Assembly (NCBI RefSeq): GCF_032098525.1 | Contig: NZ_CP134890.1 | Span: forward strand, 2,542,001-2,606,000 | Direction: 5' to 3' | DNA: 64,000 nt | Origin: Flavobacterium sp. PMTSA4 | GTDB taxonomy: Bacteria > Bacteroidota > Bacteroidia > Flavobacteriales > Flavobacteriaceae | In this document: one piece after another, positions 17,821 through 24,722 of the stretch | Numbering within the stretch: position 1 is the first letter of the stretch | How the letters are laid out: every line of letters starts with the position of its first letter | Position numbers and translations under genes: made by a program | The notes under the pieces: generated by a model | The model's database searches: none | What the model was told of the DNA's origin: nothing | What the model saw: only the letters and a program-made list of their open reading frames with translations

Positions 17821-18083
17821 AGTACTTAAAAAATAGCTTAAAAGTATAATTCAACCGCATGAATAGCATAAATTATTATTTAAAAGCATCGTACTACTAT
17901 AGGAGGTTGTAAAAATATTTTTTCAGTATAGCAGCAAGCCGTCAAAATCATTTTTTCTAAAAAATAAAAGCATAACACTACTACATGAGGTCTTAAAAAA
18001 ATATTTTAAGGATATACTACTGCCGTACTATGCCCTAAAAAAAGTTTTTATGGGCATCCTACGGCAGTATTTACTGGGGTTTA
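17821..18083. repeat. degenerate repeat array, period about 84 bp (2 x 42), with a long hairpin
   Basis: Two copies of an 84-85 bp unit are visible. AAAAGCAT starts at 17882 and again at 17967; GAGGT lies at 17903-17907 and 17987-17991; a CCGT core ends at 17942 and 18026. Within each unit, inverted sub-units alternate. The clearest pair is 18018-18035 and 18052-18069, 18-bp arms with two mismatches around a 16-nt loop that can itself fold. The core CTACTGCCGTACTATGCCC (18017-18035) occurs exactly at 26924-26942 inside the GH31 gene. Read on the minus strand, the array encodes fragments of the same peptide (G-H-S-T-A-V-V-Y-P), broken by stops. Confidence 0.8.
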
Positions 18084-18125
18084 CAAAAAAAGCACTGACT
18101 ACTAAAAATTTGTAATCAGTGCTTT
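18084..18125 (-). terminator. terminator of the 966-aa T9SS protein gene
   Basis: AAAGCACTGA and TCAGTGCTTT pair around a 17-nt loop. On the minus strand a seven-T tract follows, about 35 bp beyond the stop codon at 18160. Confidence 0.8.
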
Positions 18126-18159
18126 ATAAATTTATAGAAGCAACTATTTTGCTATTTAC

Positions 18160-21060
18160 TTATTGAATAATTAACTTCTTAACCAGCTTCATGTTGGTAG
18201 TTGATTTGATTTCAATTAGATACACTCCTTTTGATAACGAACCTGTATTCAGCGTAGTTTGATTGCCTACGATGTTTACTTGTTCCATAACTTTTTTGCC
18301 AAGCATGTCAAACAAGGTTACAGCACTGATTTGCTCTGCCGAATTATAAAGCGCTATGTTGATATGGCTCGATGCTGGATTAGGATACACCACCAGATTG
18401 CTATCGGTAAAGCTCGTAGTTCCTAAACTTTGAACAAACTCGGTGTTGAACGTGTTGGTAACAATAGGTGCATTATTATCAAAATAGATGCTGGCATTGT
18501 TCGGGATAATATCGCCAACGGCAAAACCTGGTTTTAGTTTTACTTTAAAAGTTACATAACCTCTACTAGCGTCTTCGTTATACGTAGTATAAGGTGCCAA
18601 TTGAATGTAGTCGAAATACCAGCTTAAATTACTGCCGTTACGTTCTAAGATGTAGTTATGACTAGCGCTCACCATTCTTATACTCGTTTCATCGATTCTG
18701 CTGTCTAAAATGTCATCAATTCTGATGTTGATGGCATTGGCAGTTCCGTTGTTTTGGAATCTGATAGTGTAATATAAATAGTCGTTAGTGGTAAACTGGT
18801 CATGCTGTATTTTGCCACCATGAGTTTCCATTTTATCATTAGGATCATAGGATGCAACTACTACTTCGCTGTTGGTATAGGCATTGTTTGCCATACTAAT
18901 ATCTGCCGAAGAACCGCTTCCACCAGCCGCCGCAATGGTAGCGCTGTTAGTAAGAATGTCATCAATTTCTACCGTTGGCGAAGCCGCTGCAGTCATATTT
19001 ACATAGAACGAACGCGTTTCGTAAGGTGCTAAATTGGTAAAGTCATACGTAAACCCAGTAGCAGTAACTACAGTTCCAGGTTGTGAAACTGACGTTATAG
19101 TAGTATTGGCATCTTTAGTAAAAGTAATTGTTCCCGATGCTGATGCTACGCCATGATTAGTATAAACTACTTTATTTCTAAACGCCATTCCTGGTCTTGG
19201 AGGAATAGATGGCAATACAGAAATTGATAAATCATTATAAGGTTGCGATAAAGTAACCGGGAAATAATATATAGTGGTTCCACTTCCTGATACTATTGAA
19301 ATATCGTCATATGAAGTAGTGGCAGCAGTATAATAAGGTGCATATTCTGCATTAATGGTATAACTAAAATCATACACATCTGTTGGGTTGGTATAATATA
19401 TAGTATAAGTTCCCAAAGGAGCAATGATACTACTTGGTGTGCCCGAGTTGTTAGTATCTAGGTTAAAGCTACCAAAAGTAAATTCATTTTCATCAGTATC
19501 TTTTACACCATTATTGTTTTCATCGATAAAAGAAACCAACCTGATTTTATCCGTACACTCTGGCGGACCAGTAGTAAAACTACCTTCTTGAATAAACACT
19601 GCAGAATCATATAAGGTATCACTTCTATCCGCAATTACTAATTTTACATGATAAGGGTTACCCGCAACAATAGGTGAAGAAGCCGTCATTACGTGGGTTT
19701 GTCCGTTAAAGTTAGTTGCCGACATATAATTAGCTACTCCACTAAAATACTGGTCAAAGAAATTAGCATTGGCAGAAGCACATGACGTATTATTGGCACC
19801 ATTTCTGATAGTTACAACGGATATTGGAATGGTAGTTCCCGGTAAAACCGCAATATTGGTTGTAATTCCTGTAGTCAAATCAGTCAGAAGGAAAGCAAAG
19901 GCATCTGCATAAGTACATTGATAGGTTCCATATTCATCAGATGCAAATAAGAAATTAAAACTCATGAATTCATTTAAACTCGTAAAGTCAAACTCTAGTT
20001 TAGTGGCATTTTTCGAATTCATAACATTACCCGTTGCAGTTGTAATAATGTTTTCTAATTGTGTATCGCCAATCCATGCGTCAGTTCCATCACTCAAAGT
20101 TGAAATGTTTGGACCAGGAACATGTGTTACATCTCCTGTAGATAATACAATACCTGAGTTTAAACCAAAGGTAGGATTGGTATTGGTAAAATAACCTAAT
20201 CCATTAAAAGAGGTTCCAAAATTTATACCTGTACTTGAGGTTACGTTAGATACCTGTACACAAGGATTGTTAATTAATACATCGGTTACTAATTGGGTTG
20301 GTGTATAGGTAGAGGTATTTGTACTCAATGGAGGTAGCGTTGCATAAGGAGTAAACGTAATTGGCGCTGACCAAGCAGTAGGGCCATCAGTGCAAATTGT
20401 TCGGATATAGAAGGCATAAAGAACATTATTAGTTAATCCTGTTGCTACATACGGATTAGAAGTAGTTAATATTCCTGTAGAACTTGAAGTTGGTGCTGGT
20501 AAAGTATTTGGTTGAATAATGATTTCCCATTGGGTTTGCCCTGGGCTTACCCAGCTTATAGTGGCTCCGCCATTACCTACGTTAGTCCCATAGATGTTTG
20601 TTGGTGTAAAACAAGGGATGTTTGCACCACAAGTAACGGCTGCAACCCATCCAGGATTATTTACGGTATTATCACTAATAAATCTAAAAGTCAAACAACC
20701 TTCGGGATTAGTAGAAGTAAACGGTCCAGGAATTGAAGTACCCCAAAAAGCGCCTGTAATAGCACTAAGAGGACCACTGCCTACACCATTTGTACTAGCA
20801 ATTTGAGGTGATGTGACTGAATTACCATCATATACTAATAGTCCATCCCATAATGTCTCTACATCAAAAGAAGCGAATGTTACATTAACTGTTTCTCCGG
20901 GTGCTGAAGAACAAATGGTTGTAATTTGATTCGAGTTGTTAAGATAATTAGCAGTTGGACCACCATTATCAGTGAAGGTTTGACCGCAAGTTAATTGAGC
21001 TATTCCTTCTATAGGAATGAAAAAAATAGCTAGTAAGGCTAGGAGTAATAGTTTCTTCAT
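18160..21060 (-). CDS. T9SS-exported multidomain protein (CUB-like, Fn3, choice-of-anchor L, DUF7619-type)
   Basis: 966 aa. Signal peptide 1-21, then a CUB-like module opening with C-G-Q-T-F-T-D-N-G-G (about 24-142), a fibronectin III-like domain (about 145-238), a choice-of-anchor L domain (about 255-500; segments G-I-V-L-S-T-G, F-L-F-A-S-D-E-Y and F-A-F-L-L-T-D), the D-E-N-N-N-G-V-K-D linker, the Y-D-P-N-D-K-M-E-T-H-G DUF7619-type domain and a type IX sorting domain ending in L-V-K-K-L-I-I-Q. Start chosen at 21060 and not the in-frame ATG at 21084: MKKLLLLALLAIFF begins a normal signal peptide, and the upstream ATG lies only 2 bp from the -7 box. Function is unknown; probably a surface protein. 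Confidence 0.9.
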   Translation of the reverse strand: MKKLLLLALLAIFFIPIEGIAQLTCGQTFTDNGGPTANYLNNSNQITTICSSAPGETVNVTFASFDVETLWDGLLVYDGNSVTSPQIASTNGVGSGPLSAITGAFWGTSIPGPFTSTNPEGCLTFRFISDNTVNNPGWVAAVTCGANIPCFTPTNIYGTNVGNGGATISWVSPGQTQWEIIIQPNTLPAPTSSSTGILTTSNPYVATGLTNNVLYAFYIRTICTDGPTAWSAPITFTPYATLPPLSTNTSTYTPTQLVTDVLINNPCVQVSNVTSSTGINFGTSFNGLGYFTNTNPTFGLNSGIVLSTGDVTHVPGPNISTLSDGTDAWIGDTQLENIITTATGNVMNSKNATKLEFDFTSLNEFMSFNFLFASDEYGTYQCTYADAFAFLLTDLTTGITTNIAVLPGTTIPISVVTIRNGANNTSCASANANFFDQYFSGVANYMSATNFNGQTHVMTASSPIVAGNPYHVKLVIADRSDTLYDSAVFIQEGSFTTGPPECTDKIRLVSFIDENNNGVKDTDENEFTFGSFNLDTNNSGTPSSIIAPLGTYTIYYTNPTDVYDFSYTINAEYAPYYTAATTSYDDISIVSGSGTTIYYFPVTLSQPYNDLSISVLPSIPPRPGMAFRNKVVYTNHGVASASGTITFTKDANTTITSVSQPGTVVTATGFTYDFTNLAPYETRSFYVNMTAAASPTVEIDDILTNSATIAAAGGSGSSADISMANNAYTNSEVVVASYDPNDKMETHGGKIQHDQFTTNDYLYYTIRFQNNGTANAINIRIDDILDSRIDETSIRMVSASHNYILERNGSNLSWYFDYIQLAPYTTYNEDASRGYVTFKVKLKPGFAVGDIIPNNASIYFDNNAPIVTNTFNTEFVQSLGTTSFTDSNLVVYPNPASSHINIALYNSAEQISAVTLFDMLGKKVMEQVNIVGNQTTLNTGSLSKGVYLIEIKSTTNMKLVKKLIIQ

Positions 21061-21086
21061 ATTTGAATTTGTTTGTTCTGACAAAT

Positions 21087-21094
21087 CAAATATA
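21087..21094 (-). promoter_or_regulatory. -7 promoter element for the 966-aa T9SS protein gene
   Basis: Reads TATATTTG on the minus strand. Its position 27 bp upstream of 21060 decides the start codon, since an ATG at 21084 would sit at or before the transcription start. Confidence 0.65.
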
Positions 21095-21148
21095 ATTGAT
21101 TTATAGATATGTAGATAAAAAAGTGATGCTTTTTTTGTAATGAAAATA

Positions 21149-22360
21149 TTAGCCCAATGAATTCGCCACTATGTAGCCACTCGTCCAAGCATTTTGAAAA
21201 TTAAAACCTCCTGTAATGGCATCAATGTTTACAATTTCGCCAGCAAAAAATAATCCTTCATGCAGCTTGCTTTCCATGGTTTTAAAATTGATTTCTTTAA
21301 GGTCAATGCCTCCAGCGGTAACAAATTCTTCCTTAAAAGTACTTTTGCCATTCACCTGAAACTCGCCAGTAGTGAGTTGGTTAGCCAGTTGGTGTAATTG
21401 ATTTTTTGAAAGGTCAGCCCATTTGGTTTCCTCTGATATACCTGCGGCTAAAACTAGGCTTTCCCACAAACGATTGGGCATATCAAACGGCGATTTTTTT
21501 GATATTACTTTCTTGGCATGCTCCAGTTTGAGCTCTTTCAATTGGTCTATGGCTTCCTCGGTAGTAGTATCGGGCAACCAGTTGACCAAGATGGCAAACT
21601 GATAGTTTTTCTCTGCCAAAAGAATAGCACCCCAAGCCGAAAGACGCAGTATTCCTGGTCCCGACATTCCCCAGTGGGTTATCAGTAATGGTCCTGTGGC
21701 TTCGAGTTTGCTGTTTTTAACCTTTACTTGTGCCAAACTGGATAATCCCATTAAGTCTTTGATGCGTTTGTCTTTTATATTAAAGGTAAATAATGATGGT
21801 ACTGGCGGAACAATGCTGTGACCAAGATTTTGAAGCATGTCCCAAACTTTTGGGTTACTGCCCGTAGTCATTACCAAGCGTTGACAAGAATAACTCTCAT
21901 GATTGGTTTCTACTTTCCAATAGCCGTCACCTTTGTAAACAGATTGCACGCTCTGCGAAGTCAATACATCGATACCCAACTTTTGTGTAGCCGATAAAAA
22001 ACAGTCAATAATAGTTTGCGAACTATCCGAAACGGGAAACATCCTGCCGTCGTCTTCAATTTTCAGCTCTACACAGTGTTTTTCAAACCACTCAATGGTA
22101 TCGCCACTACAAAATTGATGAAAAGGACCGCGCAACTCTTTTTCACCACGCGGATAAAATTTTACCAATTCATTAGGTACAAAACACGCATGCGTAACAT
22201 TGCATCGTCCACCACCTGATATTCTCACTTTCTCCAATACATTTTTGCCACGCTCAAGGATAGCGACATTCAGTTGTGGATTTTTTTCCACAAGATTAAT
22301 GGCTGTAAAAAATCCAGCTGCGCCACCACCAATAACAAGAATGTCGTATTTAGAAATCAT
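21149..22360 (-). CDS. BaiN/HI0933-family FAD-dependent flavoprotein
   Basis: 403 aa. The N-terminal Rossmann motif I-G-G-G-A-A-G (about 10-16) binds FAD. The family signature ISGGGRCNVTH (about 47-57) follows, and the C-terminus carries G-E-I-V-N-I-D-A-I-T-G-G-F-N-F-Q-N-A-W-T-S-G-Y, the second FAD contact. These NAD(P)/FAD oxidoreductases are widespread; only some members (e.g. BaiN) have an assigned reaction, so the substrate is unknown. It is cytoplasmic. It lies 24 bp after the glycerophosphodiesterase stop codon with no promoter or terminator between, so it is probably the last gene of the long sugar-utilization transcript. Confidence 0.9.
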   Translation of the reverse strand: MISKYDILVIGGGAAGFFTAINLVEKNPQLNVAILERGKNVLEKVRISGGGRCNVTHACFVPNELVKFYPRGEKELRGPFHQFCSGDTIEWFEKHCVELKIEDDGRMFPVSDSSQTIIDCFLSATQKLGIDVLTSQSVQSVYKGDGYWKVETNHESYSCQRLVMTTGSNPKVWDMLQNLGHSIVPPVPSLFTFNIKDKRIKDLMGLSSLAQVKVKNSKLEATGPLLITHWGMSGPGILRLSAWGAILLAEKNYQFAILVNWLPDTTTEEAIDQLKELKLEHAKKVISKKSPFDMPNRLWESLVLAAGISEETKWADLSKNQLHQLANQLTTGEFQVNGKSTFKEEFVTAGGIDLKEINFKTMESKLHEGLFFAGEIVNIDAITGGFNFQNAWTSGYIVANSLG

Positions 22361-22384
22361 TTATCTACATAGAATTTTAACCCA

Positions 22385-23062
22385 TCACACTCTCTCTGGA
22401 TAATCCGAAATGATGCCATCAACAGCTAGTGATTTGACAAAGGTAATATCTTCGGGTTCATTTACCGTCCAAGGGAATATTTTAAATTGATTTTCTCTCA
22501 TTTTGGCAACCGTTTCGGTAGTCAGCAAATGATAATAAGGATGAATGGCAACAGCTTTAGAAAACTTGGCAAAGCCAATGGCCAAATCAATATCGGTTGC
22601 GGTCAAGACGCCAATTGGGATGTTTGGATTCAATTGATGCACTTCTTCCAGCGCCAACCAATCAAAGCTGGAAAGGATAAAATCGGTAGGTTGCCATCCT
22701 TTTTCACCTATATAAGTAGCCAAGATATCCAAAGTGCCTTTTGCGGTGTTGGCACCTTTGAGTTCTATATTCACTACACATTTTCGATGGATTAAATCCA
22801 GAACTTCGGTTAAAGTAGGCACTTGATGTTCAACTTCTATAGACACCATTTTGAGTTGCGAAAGCGTTAAATCGGTTACTTTTCCACTGCCCGAAGTCGT
22901 TCGGTCTAGGGTTTCATCGTGAAGGACAATAATTTCTCCCGAAGCACATCGATGCACGTCGAGTTCAATCATGTCAACGCCTAGGTCGAGCGCTTTTTGG
23001 AACGAAGCCAAGGTATTTTCGGCTACATGACCTTTTGCACCACGATGTCCAATGCGTAACAT
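22385..23062 (-). CDS. glycerophosphodiester phosphodiesterase
   Basis: 225 aa, GDPD family TIM barrel. It hydrolyses glycerophosphodiesters to glycerol-3-phosphate and an alcohol. The metal and catalytic signature is intact: I-G-H-R-G-A (His6, Arg7) followed by A-E-N-T-L-A-S-F, E-L-D-V-H (about 37-41) and V-L-H-D-E-T (His near 52), then N-I-E-L-K-G. There is no signal peptide, so it is cytoplasmic. It begins 3 bp after the stop codon of the GH13 lipoprotein gene, which places it in the sugar operon although it has no obvious role in starch use. Confidence 0.92.
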   Translation of the reverse strand: MLRIGHRGAKGHVAENTLASFQKALDLGVDMIELDVHRCASGEIIVLHDETLDRTTSGSGKVTDLTLSQLKMVSIEVEHQVPTLTEVLDLIHRKCVVNIELKGANTAKGTLDILATYIGEKGWQPTDFILSSFDWLALEEVHQLNPNIPIGVLTATDIDLAIGFAKFSKAVAIHPYYHLLTTETVAKMRENQFKIFPWTVNEPEDITFVKSLAVDGIISDYPERV

Positions 23063-23065
23063 AGC

Positions 23066-24721
23066 TTATAGTTTTTCTAAAAGAAGAATATCAAAATCAG
23101 TATCAATAGTAACCTTTCCGTCATTAACCACAGCAGTTTTTCCAGAATAAGCATCACGAACTTTTACGCCATTGGCAAATGCTTTCCCTGTCGTAATAAC
23201 TTTATTTCCTTTAGATAATTCAAGTCCAACGACTACTTTATCGGTAAAATTATTTTTAGAATACGTTCTACTAAATACATAAGGCGATGACGAAATCAAC
23301 TCATGAACTCCACCGCCAACCGCAGGATGATTTTTTCTAAAATTCCCTAGTTTAGACCAATGTGCCAGCACTTCTTTGGTTACTAAATTATTCTGAACGG
23401 CATCCCAGTTCATGAACGAACGCAAAGTAGCATCGCCTTCGGTGCCTGGAATGTCTAAACTGCGCGCACTTTCATCGCCATAATATACCTGAGATATTCC
23501 TGGTGCCAAAAGCAGCTTGGTGCCACTTTCTATAGGCTTTTCGCGTTTTTTATCATAAGGATATCCATCATCATGCGACGAAACATAGTTCATCACACTA
23601 TATCCTTTTAAATCATTGTGCAAAATATCATTGTATTTAGAAAACAACGCTTCATACTTCATCTTGGCTTCGTTTCTAAAATCGAAGTTGATTAAAGCAT
23701 TAAATCCGTTGGCAAAATAATCTACTTTTCGGTCGCCAAAGTCATAGAATCTTTTGCCTCCAATATTGTATCCATAAACTTCACCCACCGTAAAAAAAGA
23801 ATTGGAATCTAATGCTTTACCAGGATTGGCCATTTTATATTCCTCAAACGTAAGGTTGCATACCTTCTGGAAATCTTCCCAAACATTTTCATAGGTATGT
23901 TTTACCGTGTCGGCTCTGTAACCGTCAATGCCATAATCGGTGATATAATCGGCAAGCCATTTCATGATGTAATAACGTGGTGCTCTTGGATAACCTGTCT
24001 TTGCAAAAAACGCATCCAATTCGGCTACTTCTTGTTCATACCTTCCTTCGGCTTTCCATTTATCTACTAACATTGGCGGAAGTTCAACAGCTTCGTCACT
24101 TTCGGTTTTTACATCAGGAAGATTTTCTACCAAAGTACAATTAATATAGGTGTCATATGACTGATAGGTACACTTCGGACTCGTGCGCACCCAATCCGAT
24201 GGGTACACAGGATCTAAATCAGTAACCGGACCAGTATGATTAATCACCGCATCCAGCAGTATGCGAATGCCTCTTTTGTGCGCCTTGTCTACCAGTTCTT
24301 TCAGGTCGGCAGACGTTCCATAACTTGGGTCTATAGCCGTCCAGTCTTTGGTCCAATAGCCATGAAACCCATAGGTGTTTCCAGTGCCTTCATCTACACA
24401 ACCGTGAATTTGCTCTACTACCGGAGTAATCCAAATGGCAGTGATGCCCAACTTATCGAAGTAACCTTCATCAATTTTTTGGATTACACCACGCAGGTCG
24501 CCACCTTCAAAATCGCGGAGTTTACCTGTTGGCTGATTGCGGTTGATGATTTTATCATTGTTAGGATTACCATTCTTGAACCTATCGATTAAAAGGAAAT
24601 ACACATTGGCATTTTCCCATACGAAAGGTGCTTTGGTTTCCGATTTTTTGGCAACGGTTTGTTGAGTTGAGCAGTTCGCCAATAGCAACGAAGCCACGGC
24701 AAGAAGCAGTATTTTTTTCAT
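23066..24721 (-). CDS. GH13 alpha-amylase family lipoprotein
   Basis: 551 aa. Lipobox LLANC (Cys17) predicts lipid anchoring, probably at the outer membrane. The GH13 conserved regions are intact: DAVINH (157-162), GYRADTVKH (267-275, nucleophile Asp271), GEVY with the acid/base Glu314, and SSHDD (381-385, Asp384). It should cleave or rearrange alpha-1,4-glucans. A C-terminal beta domain follows the barrel. It is one of three GH13 enzymes in the locus, and starts 1 bp from the GH31 stop codon, indicating co-transcription. It corresponds by position and architecture to the SusG-like lipoprotein role, though it lies in the minus-strand arm. Confidence 0.92.
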   Translation of the reverse strand: MKKILLLAVASLLLANCSTQQTVAKKSETKAPFVWENANVYFLLIDRFKNGNPNNDKIINRNQPTGKLRDFEGGDLRGVIQKIDEGYFDKLGITAIWITPVVEQIHGCVDEGTGNTYGFHGYWTKDWTAIDPSYGTSADLKELVDKAHKRGIRILLDAVINHTGPVTDLDPVYPSDWVRTSPKCTYQSYDTYINCTLVENLPDVKTESDEAVELPPMLVDKWKAEGRYEQEVAELDAFFAKTGYPRAPRYYIMKWLADYITDYGIDGYRADTVKHTYENVWEDFQKVCNLTFEEYKMANPGKALDSNSFFTVGEVYGYNIGGKRFYDFGDRKVDYFANGFNALINFDFRNEAKMKYEALFSKYNDILHNDLKGYSVMNYVSSHDDGYPYDKKREKPIESGTKLLLAPGISQVYYGDESARSLDIPGTEGDATLRSFMNWDAVQNNLVTKEVLAHWSKLGNFRKNHPAVGGGVHELISSSPYVFSRTYSKNNFTDKVVVGLELSKGNKVITTGKAFANGVKVRDAYSGKTAVVNDGKVTIDTDFDILLLEKL

Positions 24722-24722
24722 C

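Larger units (their letters stand above)
17656..18159. other. non-coding interval with repeat array
   Basis: 504 bp without a credible gene. From 17656 to about 17820 it is plain AT-rich leader DNA upstream of the minus-strand gene at 16927. From about 17821 to 18083 it is filled by the degenerate repeat array described separately. From 18084 to 18125 it holds the terminator of the T9SS gene at 18160-21060. Confidence 0.8.

Noticed and set aside
17821..18083. CRISPR array
   Set aside because: The repeats are degenerate, abut each other and alternate in orientation, with no unique spacers of constant length and no cas genes nearby.
17821..18083. Pseudogene of a GH31 protein
   Set aside because: Only the repeat unit matches. 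No sequence from the rest of GH31 is present on either side, and sub-units alternate in orientation, which a decayed gene copy would not show.
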